From positions 186,001-250,000 of the forward strand of contig NZ_CP009928.1 in assembly GCF_001021975.1 (NCBI RefSeq): 64,000 nucleotides of DNA, given 5' to 3'. Shown here piece after piece: positions 45,210 through 55,007 of this stretch. Source of the stretch: Chryseobacterium gallinarum (GTDB taxonomy: Bacteria; Bacteroidota; Bacteroidia; Flavobacteriales; Weeksellaceae). The notes under the pieces are model-generated. The model was not told the origin of the DNA. It did no database searches and saw only the letters and a program-made list of their open reading frames with translations. The position numbers and the translations under genes were made by a program. Numbering within the stretch: the first letter of the stretch is position 1; every line of letters starts with the position of its first letter.

Positions 45210-45998
45210 TTATTCCAAAGCCCAAAGGATTTCCTGAACATGCAGGAAAAAGTTGTACATCAACTCTCCCCCATGGCCTAAAGCTCTTACTACAAATCCG
45301 TTGTCTTCCATCGCTGAGACTCCGACCTCCATATCTTCATGATGCGGAGCGGCTACTTCAACGATCTCTTCAATCAATCCGTTTTTATCTACATTTTCTT
45401 TGGTACTGTAGAAGATTAAAGTTCCCTGATGGGTATACTGTTCAAGGTTGCCGATACTGCTGATCGGGATCATATCCGGTTGAATCACCACATTATCTTT
45501 CACCACAAGTTTGTGGTTATGGTAAATTTCCATGAGATTCTGGAAACGTTTCAGTTTGAAAACCTCGCCATAATGTTTTCTTCCACAGGTAATGATCTCA
45601 CTGATGATGATCTGGCTGTTTTTGCCAATATGAACATGGGCTTTACTTTTAAAATTAGAATCTTCATGGGGAACGATAGGATGAGGAACATAAGCGAAAG
45701 AAGTCTCCTCCTCCATGGTTACATTCAGTTCCTGAAGTGCCTTATCCTTCATATTGAAGAGTCGTTGATACGACTGTGATTGCAGTTGAAGGGAAGAACC
45801 TTTTTCCAGGGTAATATCCAGATGATAACGGTCACCGTCCAGGATTCCCGGAGAGGAGCTCATGACCATCTGATAGAGTTTTTTGTCATTTTTTCTCTGC
45901 CCAACAGAAACAACCCTGAAAGGAAGTGAGACATAAAGATCTTTCACATAGGATTCTCCACCTTTGAATCCTGCAATTATACTCAAACGACTGTCCAT
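45210..45998 (-). CDS. ureD: Urease accessory protein UreD
   Basis: 262 residues. The family pattern is clear: GGESYVKDLYVSLPFRVV at the start, MSSSPGILDGDRYHLDITLEKGSSLQLQSQSYQRLFNM, and PHPIVPHEDSNFKSKAHV. UreD (UreH in some species) is the scaffold that binds the apo-urease and recruits UreF and UreG during nickel insertion. The start follows the ureG stop directly, with no spacer. It is the last accessory gene before the transporter part of the locus. Confidence 0.93.
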   Translation of the reverse strand: MDSRLSIIAGFKGGESYVKDLYVSLPFRVVSVGQRKNDKKLYQMVMSSSPGILDGDRYHLDITLEKGSSLQLQSQSYQRLFNMKDKALQELNVTMEEETSFAYVPHPIVPHEDSNFKSKAHVHIGKNSQIIISEIITCGRKHYGEVFKLKRFQNLMEIYHNHKLVVKDNVVIQPDMIPISSIGNLEQYTHQGTLIFYSTKENVDKNGLIEEIVEVAAPHHEDMEVGVSAMEDNGFVVRALGHGGELMYNFFLHVQEILWALE

Positions 45999-46637
45999 TT
46001 ATCTTACCAGGTTCGGTTCTTCAATCTCCTCAAGAAGTGCATATTTTTTGATCCACCCTATTACTTTATCCAGTCCTTCATCGGTTTTAAGGTTGGTAAA
46101 GACGAAAGGATTTCCTTTTCTCATTCTTCTCGCATCATTTTCCATTACTTCAAGGCTGGCACCTACATGTGGGGCAAGGTCAATTTTATTGATGATTAAT
46201 AAGTCTGATCTTGTAATACCGGGACCTCCTTTTCTAGGAATTTTTTCTCCTTCTGCAACGTCAATGATGAAGATGGTTACATCGGCAAGGTCAGGGCTGA
46301 AAGTTGCAGAAAGGTTATCACCACCACTTTCTATAAGCACCAATTCAATATCCGGAAAACGTGTTGCCAGTTCATCTACCGCCTCAAGGTTCATACTGGC
46401 ATCTTCACGGATTGCAGTGTGAGGACAGCCTCCTGTTTCTACCCCGATAATCCTGTCATGGGGAAGAAGGCTGTTTTTAGCCATGAATTCAGCATCTTCT
46501 TTGGTATAAATATCATTGGTTATCACTCCAAGGTCGTAAGTCCCGAATAATTTTCTGCTTAAACGTTCCAGTAAGGCAGTTTTTCCTGATCCTACAGGGC
46601 CTGCCACTCCTACTTTTATATATTTTCTATTTTCCAT
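45999..46637 (-). CDS. ureG: Urease accessory GTPase UreG
   Basis: 212 residues. The P-loop is GPVGSGKT (13-20), and the nickel-binding Cys-Pro-His motif is present in [14 protein letters not shown]. The family stretch [21 protein letters not shown] and [11 protein letters not shown] follow. UreG hydrolyses GTP to drive nickel delivery and Lys carbamylation in the UreC active site. It is directly joined to ureD and lies 146 bases after ureF. Confidence 0.97.
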   Translation of the reverse strand: MENRKYIKVGVAGPVGSGKTALLERLSRKLFGTYDLGVITNDIYTKEDAEFMAKNSLLPHDRIIGVETGGCPHTAIREDASMNLEAVDELATRFPDIELVLIESGGDNLSATFSPDLADVTIFIIDVAEGEKIPRKGGPGITRSDLLIINKIDLAPHVGASLEVMENDARRMRKGNPFVFTNLKTDEGLDKVIGWIKKYALLEEIEEPNLVR

Positions 46638-46783
46638 TTTATTTAAATTTTACTTTGTTTTTATTTTTTTAACGCTGGTAGTGCTAAGATTTAACTGATT
46701 GAGAATATTTCGAGATCACAAGGGTATTGCAATCAGCAAAGGATATTTACGTTCTGGTCATTTGCCTTTCATCTCTTCATTTT

Positions 46784-47485
46784 TTATGACATATAAAGTC
46801 TTGAATATAACCTTTCATGCTGCATACATCTGATATCAAAAGCTGTATTACAAAGGCCTACCATATCCCGGTCCAGTTCCATTGTTTCCCAAACTGTTTT
46901 TTCCATGACAGGATATAAAGCGAATAAGATGTCCTGCCCGTCAAGTTGCCCCAGCGGAACCAGCTTTACGGCATTGGTTATCATTCCTGCCACTGAAGTA
47001 TAATAGAATCCCAGTAAGGCCTCGTATAAAGGAATTTCCATCAAATATGCATAGACTCCAAATACGATACAGTAATGAGAATTAGCTTCTTTATTCCGAA
47101 TGGCTTTTTCAAATGCTTCCATGAAAGGAAAGCTTTCTCTTCTTTTGAAAATTTTGATCAGTCTTAAGCCTAATTTCTGGCTCGCCTGGCGGATTTCTTT
47201 TGGACATTTTACGGCATTGCACTCATTGTCAAGTGTCAAAAGAGCCTGCAAATCCCCTTTTTCCGCTGCTTCATAAGCCAATTTTACGAAAGCTCCGTCG
47301 TTGAATTTAAGGTTATACTGAAGCATGTTCTGTACAAACTCCCTGGCAGTCTCTACATTATGAACAATTCTTTCCTGTACATAAGTTTCAAGTCCGTTGG
47401 AATGGGTATAACCACCGATCGGAAGTGTGGGATCTGCAAGATGCAGTAATCCTGATAAAAAACTGATGTTCATATGATTATTCAT
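46784..47485 (-). CDS. ureF: Urease accessory protein UreF
   Basis: 233 residues, largely helical. The N-terminal motif LLHLADPTLPIGGYTHSNGLETYVQ is diagnostic of UreF. UreF bridges UreD and UreG and gates GTP hydrolysis during nickel transfer. The start overlaps the ureE end by 8 bases, so the two are probably translationally coupled. Confidence 0.93.
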   Translation of the reverse strand: MNNHMNISFLSGLLHLADPTLPIGGYTHSNGLETYVQERIVHNVETAREFVQNMLQYNLKFNDGAFVKLAYEAAEKGDLQALLTLDNECNAVKCPKEIRQASQKLGLRLIKIFKRRESFPFMEAFEKAIRNKEANSHYCIVFGVYAYLMEIPLYEALLGFYYTSVAGMITNAVKLVPLGQLDGQDILFALYPVMEKTVWETMELDRDMVGLCNTAFDIRCMQHERLYSRLYMS

Positions 47486-47987
47486 CTTTCGGAGCGGCCA
47501 TTTTTAAGATTTTAGTAAAAATTGTAGAACCCAGACTTCCATGTCCGTGAGGTTCTACATTCGATTTAAGAAGGTTCAGCAGTTTTACGGATTGCTTCTC
47601 GGGATTGAAACCACTTGCTTCCAGCCATCTGAACATGGGCATTTCAAATGGAAGCAATACTTTATCATCCTGAATAAAAAGCGGAATATGTTTGTTTCCG
47701 ATTTCATAACATACGGTTCCCATTTCCAATAGAGAACCCGGTGTCATTACGATAGCATCTGTTTCCAGAACATTAATGGCAATCACTTTTTCTGCATCCT
47801 CGAAAAGAATATCTCCCTCACGCAGACGCTGGCCTTCTTTTAGAAATTTGATGGCTACATCTACACCATTTCTGGTTTTTTTACGCTGAATTCTTTTGGT
47901 GGTTTCAAACCATTCAAGATCCAGATAATCTATATATTTTCCCGTAGTGTTTTCGGTAAGATTTCCTATGGTTTGATTAATGATCAT
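47478..47987 (-). CDS. ureE: Urease nickel metallochaperone UreE
   Basis: 169 residues. The N-terminal domain and the central nickel-binding domain are recognisable (ETDAIVMTPGSLLEMGTVCYEIGNKHIPLFIQDDKVLLPFEMPMFRWLEASGF). His near 100 in GNKHIPL matches the conserved interface metal ligand. The C-terminal tail has only HGHG in place of the long His-rich tail of some species. It carries nickel to UreG. The start overlaps the preceding barrel protein gene by 11 bases, and the end overlaps ureF by 8. Confidence 0.92.
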   Translation of the reverse strand: MIINQTIGNLTENTTGKYIDYLDLEWFETTKRIQRKKTRNGVDVAIKFLKEGQRLREGDILFEDAEKVIAINVLETDAIVMTPGSLLEMGTVCYEIGNKHIPLFIQDDKVLLPFEMPMFRWLEASGFNPEKQSVKLLNLLKSNVEPHGHGSLGSTIFTKILKMAAPKDE

Positions 47988-48627
47988 TTTTAGCTGTTTT
48001 TTTTCTGAAGTCTAAGTTTTTAGAAATACCAACTCCGAATGTTGAACCACTGATTCCAGCCACATAGCTTTTTGTCCAACCTTCTTCTTTGGTTTTGGTC
48101 TGAAGCATTGAAAGTTCTGCAAACTTGAATTTCAAGGCCCAACCCCCACCTAATAATATCCCGATCAAAGGATAAGCACGAAGACGGAACCCGTTAAAGT
48201 TCTGCATCTCATCAGCAGTTGTTGCCTGTTGCTCTCCCCAAACATAATGAGCATCTACCTGCCCGATCAATACAAAGTATTTCCCCAACATTAATGAGGG
48301 ACTGTACCAAATTCCGGCTTCATTCTGTTTATATACAACATCATGATTCACAGAATTTTGAGAATAAGCATAATTAACCCCGATAAGATCATTATTATTG
48401 ATAAAATATCCAACCCCAAGCGGTGCACTCGAAACGGTACTGCTGCTGTTTGTTGGAGTAGTCACTTTTGAGTAATCCAATGAACCATACAACATAAATT
48501 GTCCTTTGGGCCCGTCTTCATCACTCTTCAGCCTATGCCCTCCTAAAAACTGAGCGCTCAGATTTCCTGAAAGCACAGTAATTCCGGCTATGGCAAAGGA
48601 AAAAACTGTTTTATTAAAGTATTTCAT
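47977..48627 (-). CDS. Outer-membrane-barrel-like protein within the urease operon
   Basis: 216 residues with a signal peptide (FSFAIAGITVLSGNLSAQ). The mature part alternates polar and hydrophobic residues in beta-strand style, with Gly/Tyr/Phe-rich stretches (LGVGYFINNNDLIGVNYAYSQNS, LRAYPLIGILLGGGWALKFKF) and the TWW-like ends of small 8-strand barrels. It is not a known urease accessory protein. It lies between ureC and ureE and overlaps ureE by 11 bases, so it belongs to the operon. A role as an outer-membrane pore or sensor for urea or nickel is possible. The C-terminus (KKTAKNDH) lacks the usual terminal Phe. Confidence 0.72.
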   Translation of the reverse strand: MKYFNKTVFSFAIAGITVLSGNLSAQFLGGHRLKSDEDGPKGQFMLYGSLDYSKVTTPTNSSSTVSSAPLGVGYFINNNDLIGVNYAYSQNSVNHDVVYKQNEAGIWYSPSLMLGKYFVLIGQVDAHYVWGEQQATTADEMQNFNGFRLRAYPLIGILLGGGWALKFKFAELSMLQTKTKEEGWTKSYVAGISGSTFGVGISKNLDFRKKTAKNDH

Positions 48628-48690
48628 TCTAAACTTAGTTCTATAATTATTTTTAAATATTGCCTGGTAAATCTTTTTTTGTTGTTAAAT

Positions 48691-48723
48691 AAACCTAACA
48701 GGTTTTAAAAACCTGTTAGGTTT
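48691..48723. repeat. 33-bp palindrome, copy 2
   Basis: AAACCTAACAGGTTT, loop TAA, AAACCTGTTAGGTTT: a perfect 15-bp stem between ureC and the barrel gene. It has the same plan as the copy at 45138-45170. It may attenuate transcription after ureC. Confidence 0.75.
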
Positions 48724-48740
48724 TATGGATAAGATTTATC

Positions 48741-50462
48741 TTAGAACAGGTAATACAACTGTGTTAAAGGAAGTTTTTCCGCCGGTTCACAAGTGATGTA
48801 TTCACCATCCACTGTTACTTTATAATTTTCAGGATTCACTTCAATTAAAGGTGTCTTATCGTTATGGATAAGGTCTTTTTTACCAATATTTCTACAATTT
48901 TTCACCGGAAGGATCATTTTTTCTAATCCGTAAGAAGCGATAGTTCCATTATCTATAGAGATCTGAGATACGAAGTTGGCACAAATACCATACTTGGCTT
49001 TTCCGTGGGCTCCAAACATATTTCTGTAGATGATGGGCTGTGGCGTTGGAATAGATGCATTAGGATCTCCCATTTTAGCAGCAATTACAAATCCTCCTTT
49101 TACAATCATTTCAGGTTTAACCCCGAATAATGCTGGTTTCCAGATTACCAAATCCGCTAATTTTCCTTCTTCTACAGATCCTACATATTCTGAAATACCA
49201 TGTGCGATGGCCGGATTGATGGTATATTTGGCCACGTATCTTTTAGCACGGTAGTTATCGTTTCCGCTATCTTTATCTTCAGCTAAATCACCTCTCTGCT
49301 CCTTCATTTTGCTTGCCGTCTGCCAGGTTCTTGTAATAACTTCCCCTGGTCTGCCCATTGCCTGAGAGTCAGAACTCATGATACTGAAAACTCCCATATC
49401 GTGAAGAATATCTTCTGCTGCAATGGTTTCAGGACGAATACGAGAATCTGCGAATGCCACGTCTTCAGGAATATTTTTGCTCAAATGGTGACAAACCATC
49501 AGCATATCCAGGTGCTCATCGATAGTATTGACTGTGTAAGGGCGTGTAGGATTAGTAGACGCGGGTAATACGTTTGGATACATGGCAGCTTTAATGATGT
49601 CCGGCGCGTGACCTCCACCAGCTCCTTCCGTGTGGAAAGTGTGGATTACTCTTCCATTAATCGCTCTCATGGTATCTTCAAGAAATCCACCTTCATTTAA
49701 AGTATCGGTGTGTATGGCAACCTGAACATCATATTTATCTGCTACTTTCAAAGCAGCATCAATGGTTGCAGGTGTTGCTCCCCAGTCTTCGTGGATTTTT
49801 ACCCCTAATGCTCCGGCTTCAACCTGCTCTTCGATAGGTTCTTCTGCTGAACAGTTCCCCTTTCCAAAAAAACCTAAGTTCATTGGATATTCTTCTGCTG
49901 CTTCAAGCATTTTCTGCATGTTGAATTTCCCCGGAGTTACTGTTGTGGCATTCGTTCCATCGTTTGGACCTGTTCCTCCTCCGATCATGGTAGTAATTCC
50001 GCTGTATAGAGAGGTTTCAATTTGTTGTGGACAGATGTAGTGGATGTGGGTATCAATTCCTCCGGCAGTTACGATATATCCTTTTCCACCGTGGACTTCA
50101 GTAGAAGCACCAATGATCATGTTAGGAGATACTCCATCCATCGTATCAGGGTTACCGGCTTTACCGATTCCTACGATTTTACCGTCTTTAATGCCTATAT
50201 CTCCTTTTACAATTCCCCAGTGATCGATGATTACGGCTCCTGTGATACAAAGGTCAAGAACCCCCTCATCTCTTTTGGCGGTAACATTCTGTCCCATACC
50301 ATCACGTACGGTTTTCCCTCCTCCAAAAACGGCTTCGTCTCCGTAATGGGTGAAATCTTTTTCAATTTCAATAATAATTTCAGTGTCTCCCAGTCTGATT
50401 TTGTCTCCGGCTGTAGGACCTAATATATTGGCGTATTGTTTTCTGTCTACGTGTAAGCTCAT
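48741..50462 (-). CDS. ureC: Urease alpha subunit
   Basis: 573 residues, full length. All nickel-centre and catalytic residues are present, each shifted by five from the Klebsiella numbering: His139 and His141 (THIHY), carbamylated Lys222 (GVKIHEDWG), His251, His277, Asp365 (SSDSQAMG), and the flap Cys324-His325 (MVCHHLSK). It hydrolyses urea to ammonia and carbamate in the cytoplasm. The start lies one base after the ureB stop. A perfect hairpin follows it, before the barrel-protein gene. Confidence 0.98.
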   Translation of the reverse strand: MSLHVDRKQYANILGPTAGDKIRLGDTEIIIEIEKDFTHYGDEAVFGGGKTVRDGMGQNVTAKRDEGVLDLCITGAVIIDHWGIVKGDIGIKDGKIVGIGKAGNPDTMDGVSPNMIIGASTEVHGGKGYIVTAGGIDTHIHYICPQQIETSLYSGITTMIGGGTGPNDGTNATTVTPGKFNMQKMLEAAEEYPMNLGFFGKGNCSAEEPIEEQVEAGALGVKIHEDWGATPATIDAALKVADKYDVQVAIHTDTLNEGGFLEDTMRAINGRVIHTFHTEGAGGGHAPDIIKAAMYPNVLPASTNPTRPYTVNTIDEHLDMLMVCHHLSKNIPEDVAFADSRIRPETIAAEDILHDMGVFSIMSSDSQAMGRPGEVITRTWQTASKMKEQRGDLAEDKDSGNDNYRAKRYVAKYTINPAIAHGISEYVGSVEEGKLADLVIWKPALFGVKPEMIVKGGFVIAAKMGDPNASIPTPQPIIYRNMFGAHGKAKYGICANFVSQISIDNGTIASYGLEKMILPVKNCRNIGKKDLIHNDKTPLIEVNPENYKVTVDGEYITCEPAEKLPLTQLYYLF

Positions 50463-50463
50463 C

Positions 50464-50832
50464 TTACTGATTTTTAAAATTTAACTCCTGAACTTTTGCA
50501 AGGCTTATTTTTTTCTGATCTTCAGAATCTACCTGTCCATCAACAAGGTTATTGAAGCCCATTGCTTTTTTGGTTCCTCCTATTTCTACCAATTCCACTT
50601 CTTTTTCTTCTCCCGGCTCGAAACGTACTGCAGTACTTGCTACAATATTCAGTCTCTTTCCGAAAGCTTTCCCGCGGTCAAAGCTCATCGCCTTGTTAAC
50701 TTCAAAAAAATGAAAGTGGGAACCTACCTGAATGGGACGGTCTCCTGTATTAGTTACTTTGATTTTGACAGTTTCTCTGCCATCATTGCAGATAATAGTG
50801 CCTTCTTTTACAAAAATTTCTCCTGGTATCAT
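50464..50832 (-). CDS. ureB: Urease beta subunit
   Basis: 122 residues, standard length for UreB. The diagnostic stretch is [45 protein letters not shown], then [17 protein letters not shown]. It packs against UreA and UreC in the trimeric urease. The gap to ureA is 12 bases and to ureC one base. Confidence 0.97.
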   Translation of the reverse strand: MIPGEIFVKEGTIICNDGRETVKIKVTNTGDRPIQVGSHFHFFEVNKAMSFDRGKAFGKRLNIVASTAVRFEPGEEKEVELVEIGGTKKAMGFNNLVDGQVDSEDQKKISLAKVQELNFKNQ

Positions 50833-50844
50833 GATAAAATAGGA

Positions 50845-51147
50845 TTAACGGATTGGGTTGTGTACGGTTACCAGCTTTGTCCCGTCAGGGAATGTAGCTT
50901 CGATCTGAACATCGTGGATCATTTCTGCCACGCCGGGCATTACATCATCTTTTGTCAAAAGATTAGCTCCTTCCTGCATCAGTTCGGCTACTTTTTTTCC
51001 ATCTCTTGCTCCTTCAAGCAAAAAGTGACTGATTAATGCGATTGATTCGGGATAATTTAATTTAAGGCCTCTCGCTTTTCTTTTCAGAGCGAGTTCTCCT
51101 GCCAGAAATAGCATAAGCTTCTCTGTTTCTCGAGGTGTTAAGTGCAT
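50845..51147 (-). CDS. ureA: Urease gamma subunit
   Basis: 100 residues, the usual UreA length. The family start is [40 protein letters not shown], and the end [13 protein letters not shown]. It is the first gene of the urease operon on the minus strand, 154 bases after the small exported-protein gene. Confidence 0.97.
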   Translation of the reverse strand: MHLTPRETEKLMLFLAGELALKRKARGLKLNYPESIALISHFLLEGARDGKKVAELMQEGANLLTKDDVMPGVAEMIHDVQIEATFPDGTKLVTVHNPIR

Positions 51148-51301
51148 AGTATTTTATTTAAAATTGGACAAACGATATTCTGTTTGCCTTTCTGAAAAGA
51201 CAAATAGATCGGTTCAAAAAATGTAAAAAGGGAAATGATGTTTACGGATCAGTATTACAGAATACAAACCATAACGAATCATTAAAAACTGAAAAATGAG
51301 T

Positions 51302-51667
51302 TTAGCAACCCGCTATTTGCAGGGCATGATACAGAATGTACCTTGGTGCTGTAATATAAATACGGTTTTGAACGACCGCAACCGGAGTATTAAAAGTATA
51401 TTTCGCAAAGAAATAATTGAGCCACTGCTGTGCAAGTATTGAATAATCAAATTTCACTTTCTCCCAGTCATTGGAATCCTGTACATCCTGCCCATCTGAA
51501 AAACTATAGATTTCAGGCTGGGTCTGCTGATCCGATTTTTGCTGAAGAAGATGGATTTTTGATAAAAGATCGGAGTATGGTTGAGCCTTTACCTTATGTA
51601 CAAAAAGACCTGTACACAACGCTGAGAAAAATATCACAAAAGAGAAAAATAGGACTCTTTTTTTCAT
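51302..51667 (-). CDS. Small exported protein upstream of urease
   Basis: 121 residues with a plausible signal peptide (VLFFSFVIFFSALCTGLFVHKVKA). The mature part has no family I recognise. An overlapping frame on the other strand exists but has no signal or start context. The gene is 154 bases before ureA on the same strand and may lie at the front of the operon. No function can be offered. Confidence 0.5.
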   Translation of the reverse strand: MKKRVLFFSFVIFFSALCTGLFVHKVKAQPYSDLLSKIHLLQQKSDQQTQPEIYSFSDGQDVQDSNDWEKVKFDYSILAQQWLNYFFAKYTFNTPVAVVQNRIYITAPRYILYHALQIAGC

Positions 51668-52061
51668 ACTGTTAATAATGTGTAAAATTAGACTAATCTG
51701 TAATCACAGGCTATCAAAAAAATTATTTAAAATGTTCAAAATCGCAACAAATATAATTTTAACTAAATTTTACATTTCATAATAAATACCTTATTTACAG
51801 CACTTAACAGCTATTTATGAACTATGACAAATATTACATTGTCCTTATTCCTGTAATTATATCAGCATAACATTACTTTTCTTTTGTGCAAAGGATTGAA
51901 CGGATGTATTAAATATTTATAACATTTTACCATTAAAAAAGCATTTTACATTCTTAATCAGCTCAATAATAAGTTTATTTACAAAAATACGCTGCATTTT
52001 TTCTTTCCTTATAAATATCGTAAATTTGTATATACTTAATTAAAAAATAATACAACGTAAT
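51668..52061. other. Intergenic region before pruA
   Basis: Nearly 400 very A+T-rich bases separating divergent genes. A promoter box lies at 52021-52028. Nothing else is visible. Confidence 0.6.
52021..52028 (+). promoter_or_regulatory. TAnnTTTG -7 box before pruA
   Basis: TAAATTTG is a perfect match to the Bacteroidota -7 consensus, 33 bases before the pruA start. No clear TTG was found at the usual upstream spacing. Confidence 0.65.
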
Positions 52062-53687
52062 ATGTCAAAAGCAATTTCGCAAGTACCATTAGCGGTAAAC
52101 GAGCCGGTAAATTCTTATGAGCCGGGATCTCCGGAAGTTAAAAGCCTTATCAGTACTTATAAAAAGATGTGGGCTGAAAAAGTGGAAATTCCAATGATCA
52201 TCAACGGAAAGGAAGTAAAGACCGATAAAAAAGTACAGCTTCAGTCTCCTCAGGATCATGCTCACGACTTCGGATTCTATTACCAGGGTGGTATGCAGCA
52301 TGTGGATGACGCAATCAATGCGGCATTGGCAGCTAAAAAAGAATGGAATGAACTAGGTTGGGAACAACGTGCAGCCATTTTCCTAAAGGCAGCTGACCTT
52401 TTAGCTGGCCCTTACAGAGATGTGATTAATGCAGCAACGATGATCGGACAATCTAAAAACGTACACCAGGCTGAAATTGATTCTGCCTGCGAGTTCATTG
52501 ATTTCTTAAGATTCAATGTAGAGTTTATGACAGAAATGTATGCTGAACAGCCTGTTTCTGACAATGGTATCTGGAACCGTGTAGAATACAGACCATTAGA
52601 AGGATTCTGTTTTGCAGTTACTCCGTTCAACTTTACAGCGATTTCAGGGAACCTTCCTACCTGTATGGCCATGTTAGGAAACGTGGTGGTTTGGAAGCCT
52701 TCCGATAAGCAGATCTATTCCGCAAAAGTAATCATGGATGTGTTAACTGAAGCAGGTCTTCCTGCAGGGGTTATCAATATGATCTTTACAGACGGAAAAG
52801 AAACGGCTGAAAAAGTATTGGCTCACCCTGATTTTGCAGGTCTTCACTTCACAGGTTCCACAAGAGTATTCCAGGGAATGTGGAAAATGATCGGTGATAA
52901 TATCCATAACTACAGAACCTATCCAAGAATCGTTGGAGAAACCGGTGGTAAAGACTTTGTCATCGCTCACCCGTCTGCCAACGTAGAAGCTGTAGCTACT
53001 GCATTGGTAAGAGGAGCTTTCGAATACCAGGGACAAAAATGTTCTGCCGCTTCAAGAGCTTATATTCCTAAGTCGCTTTGGGCTGATGTGAAGAAAGTGA
53101 TGGAAGCTCAGATGAGCACGATCAAAATTGGTTCTCCTGAAGATCCGTCTAATTTCATAAATGCTGTAATCGATAAAAATTCTTTCGAAAAATGTAAAGG
53201 ATATATCGACAGGGCTAACGCTTCCGGTGAAGCTACTGTAGCTATTGGCGGTAAATATGATGATTCTAAAGGATGGTTTGTACACCCAACAGTTATTGAA
53301 ACAACAAACCCACAATATGAGAGTATGATAGAAGAGATCTTCGGACCTATTTTATCTGTTTATGTATATGAAGATCAGGACTGGAAAGAAACCTTAAAAC
53401 TTGTTGATTCTTCTTCTCCTTATTCATTGACAGGTTCTGTGTTTGCACAAGACCGTTATGCAATTAATGAAGCTTTTAAAGCATTGGAAAATGCTTCAGG
53501 AAACTTCTACATCAATGATAAACCTACAGGTGCTGTAGTAGGACAACAGCCTTTCGGTGGTGGCAGAGCTTCAGGAACAAATGACAAAGCAGGTTCTAAA
53601 ATGAACCTTCTCAGATGGACTTCCGTAAGAAGTATCAAAGAAACTTTTGTTTCTCCAAAAGATTACAAATATCCATATCTGGGATAA
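52062..53687 (+). CDS. pruA: L-glutamate gamma-semialdehyde dehydrogenase (1-pyrroline-5-carboxylate dehydrogenase)
   Basis: 541 residues, the usual length of single-function PruA. The aldehyde dehydrogenase motifs are FNFTAISGNLPT (NAD site), ETGGKDFVI with catalytic Glu, and FEYQGQKCSAASRAYIP with Cys327. EEIFGPILSVYVY and GGGRASGTNDKAGS follow. It oxidises glutamate semialdehyde to glutamate in proline breakdown in the cytoplasm. A single-gene unit with a promoter box upstream and a terminator at 53739-53767. Confidence 0.96.
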   Translation: MSKAISQVPLAVNEPVNSYEPGSPEVKSLISTYKKMWAEKVEIPMIINGKEVKTDKKVQLQSPQDHAHDFGFYYQGGMQHVDDAINAALAAKKEWNELGWEQRAAIFLKAADLLAGPYRDVINAATMIGQSKNVHQAEIDSACEFIDFLRFNVEFMTEMYAEQPVSDNGIWNRVEYRPLEGFCFAVTPFNFTAISGNLPTCMAMLGNVVVWKPSDKQIYSAKVIMDVLTEAGLPAGVINMIFTDGKETAEKVLAHPDFAGLHFTGSTRVFQGMWKMIGDNIHNYRTYPRIVGETGGKDFVIAHPSANVEAVATALVRGAFEYQGQKCSAASRAYIPKSLWADVKKVMEAQMSTIKIGSPEDPSNFINAVIDKNSFEKCKGYIDRANASGEATVAIGGKYDDSKGWFVHPTVIETTNPQYESMIEEIFGPILSVYVYEDQDWKETLKLVDSSSPYSLTGSVFAQDRYAINEAFKALENASGNFYINDKPTGAVVGQQPFGGGRASGTNDKAGSKMNLLRWTSVRSIKETFVSPKDYKYPYLG

Positions 53688-53738
53688 TCATAAGTAATAA
53701 AACAGGTAATGAATAATGATTACCTATTTTTCAATACA

Positions 53739-53767
53739 GCCTCGGAATTTCGATTCCGGGGCTTTTT
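53739..53767 (+). terminator. Terminator of pruA
   Basis: GCCTCGGAAT and ATTCCGGGGC pair over 10 bases (one G-U) with a TTCG loop and are followed by five T. A smaller AGGTAAT/ATTACCT hairpin precedes it. Confidence 0.85.
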
Positions 53768-54005
53768 AATATCAAATAATCCATGACATTTCTATTAAAA
53801 TTTGACCTTTGATATTATTTTTTTATCTATATTTAGTGATATATACTCAATATTACACAAATATATGATGGAAAAAAAGTTTCAAACTCTGAAAGGAGCT
53901 GGAGGCTTATATAGCGCATAATGAAGTTTTAGACAGCTTTTGTTGTAATATAATCTTAATAAGAATATATCATGATGAAAAATTTAATCTATTAAAACTA
54001 TTAGT
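53768..54005. other. Intergenic region before the effector gene
   Basis: A+T-rich. A tiny open frame at 53865-53921 (ATG to TAA) would code an 18-residue peptide ending LKGAGGLYSA. No other gene is seen. Confidence 0.5.
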
Positions 54006-55007
54006 ATGGCTATTATAAAAAAAGCAAAAAATATCAATATACAAGTTACCAATAATTATACTTCAATAAGCAAAGTATCTCATGAAGAATCAGAAAAGGT
54101 AATCATTGAAGCTACCAAACAAAACCTGGAATTATCCAGTCAAAAAAAGACCATATTACAAGGTTTTGGAAAAGACGGAACAACAGATGATGGAAATACA
54201 GAAAAAAATGAAAAAAAATGTTATTGTAACAGGGATTTTACACCTAATGAAATAAAGGACATTGTCATTGCATTAAGAAAGGGGGAAATTATAGGCAGTA
54301 CAGTCAGGAAAACAATTGAAGAAGTAAATGGTATAAAGAAAACTGTTTTCAAAAAAGTTTCTTTAAGTGTTTATGACATGATTAACACTAAAGATTTATT
54401 ATTTGCAAATCAATCAGACATAAAAAGAGCGGAACATTTATCAGTGGATGATTCAACTTATGAAAAAGTTACAGATATCATAAACAAATTGCTTAAAACC
54501 TATGATATAAATAGTTGTATTAGAAAAATTCATTTTATTGCCCAAGCCTATCATGAGTCTCATAGATTTAGGGCTACATTTGAAGGAAGGACAGAAGCAA
54601 ATACTCCATCAAATTATAGTGGTGGTTACCATTTTCAAGGAAGAGGTTTTATGCAACTCACTCATGATTATAATTATGTAAAATATTACAATAAGGTTTA
54701 TGGCACCAAAGAAGTTTTAAAAGATAAAAAATTTTATACCGAGAAACTTATTCCTTTTGCTAAATTATTGGCAACAAATATTGAATATGCATTTGATTCT
54801 GCCGGATGGTATTGGAAAAACGATGATGAAGTTAATGCTATCGGAGTTAATATGAATCTAGCTGCAGATCAAGATAACACCTTATATGTATCTCAAGGAA
54901 TTAATGGAAAAGTAAGATCGCCTAATGGTTTAAAAGAACGAATTAAATATGTAGCAGACCTTAAAGAAATTATGAAATATGAAAATTGTAGCAATAAGAA
55001 AAATTAA
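54006..55007 (+). CDS. Putative peptidoglycan-degrading effector with GH19-like domain
   Basis: 333 residues, no signal peptide. The C-terminal half (about 155-325) has a GH19 chitinase/endolysin-like core: IAQAYHESHRFRATFEGRTE with Glu184 and Glu193 as likely catalytic residues, NYSGGYHFQGRGFMQLTHDYNYVKYY, and a DSAGWYWKN helix. The N-terminal 75 residues look like an adaptor (TNNYTSISKVSHEESEKVIIEATKQNLELSSQKK), followed by a short Cys-containing stretch, KKCYCNRDFTPNEIK. A lytic enzyme without a signal peptide, followed by genes for exported proteins, fits a secreted antibacterial effector. Type VI secretion is an inference. The gene overlaps the next by 29 bases. Confidence 0.72.
   Translation: MAIIKKAKNINIQVTNNYTSISKVSHEESEKVIIEATKQNLELSSQKKTILQGFGKDGTTDDGNTEKNEKKCYCNRDFTPNEIKDIVIALRKGEIIGSTVRKTIEEVNGIKKTVFKKVSLSVYDMINTKDLLFANQSDIKRAEHLSVDDSTYEKVTDIINKLLKTYDINSCIRKIHFIAQAYHESHRFRATFEGRTEANTPSNYSGGYHFQGRGFMQLTHDYNYVKYYNKVYGTKEVLKDKKFYTEKLIPFAKLLATNIEYAFDSAGWYWKNDDEVNAIGVNMNLAADQDNTLYVSQGINGKVRSPNGLKERIKYVADLKEIMKYENCSNKKN

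Noticed and set aside
51430..51675. Plus-strand 81-codon frame opposite the small exported protein
   Set aside because: No signal, domain or start context; the minus-strand frame has a plausible signal peptide.
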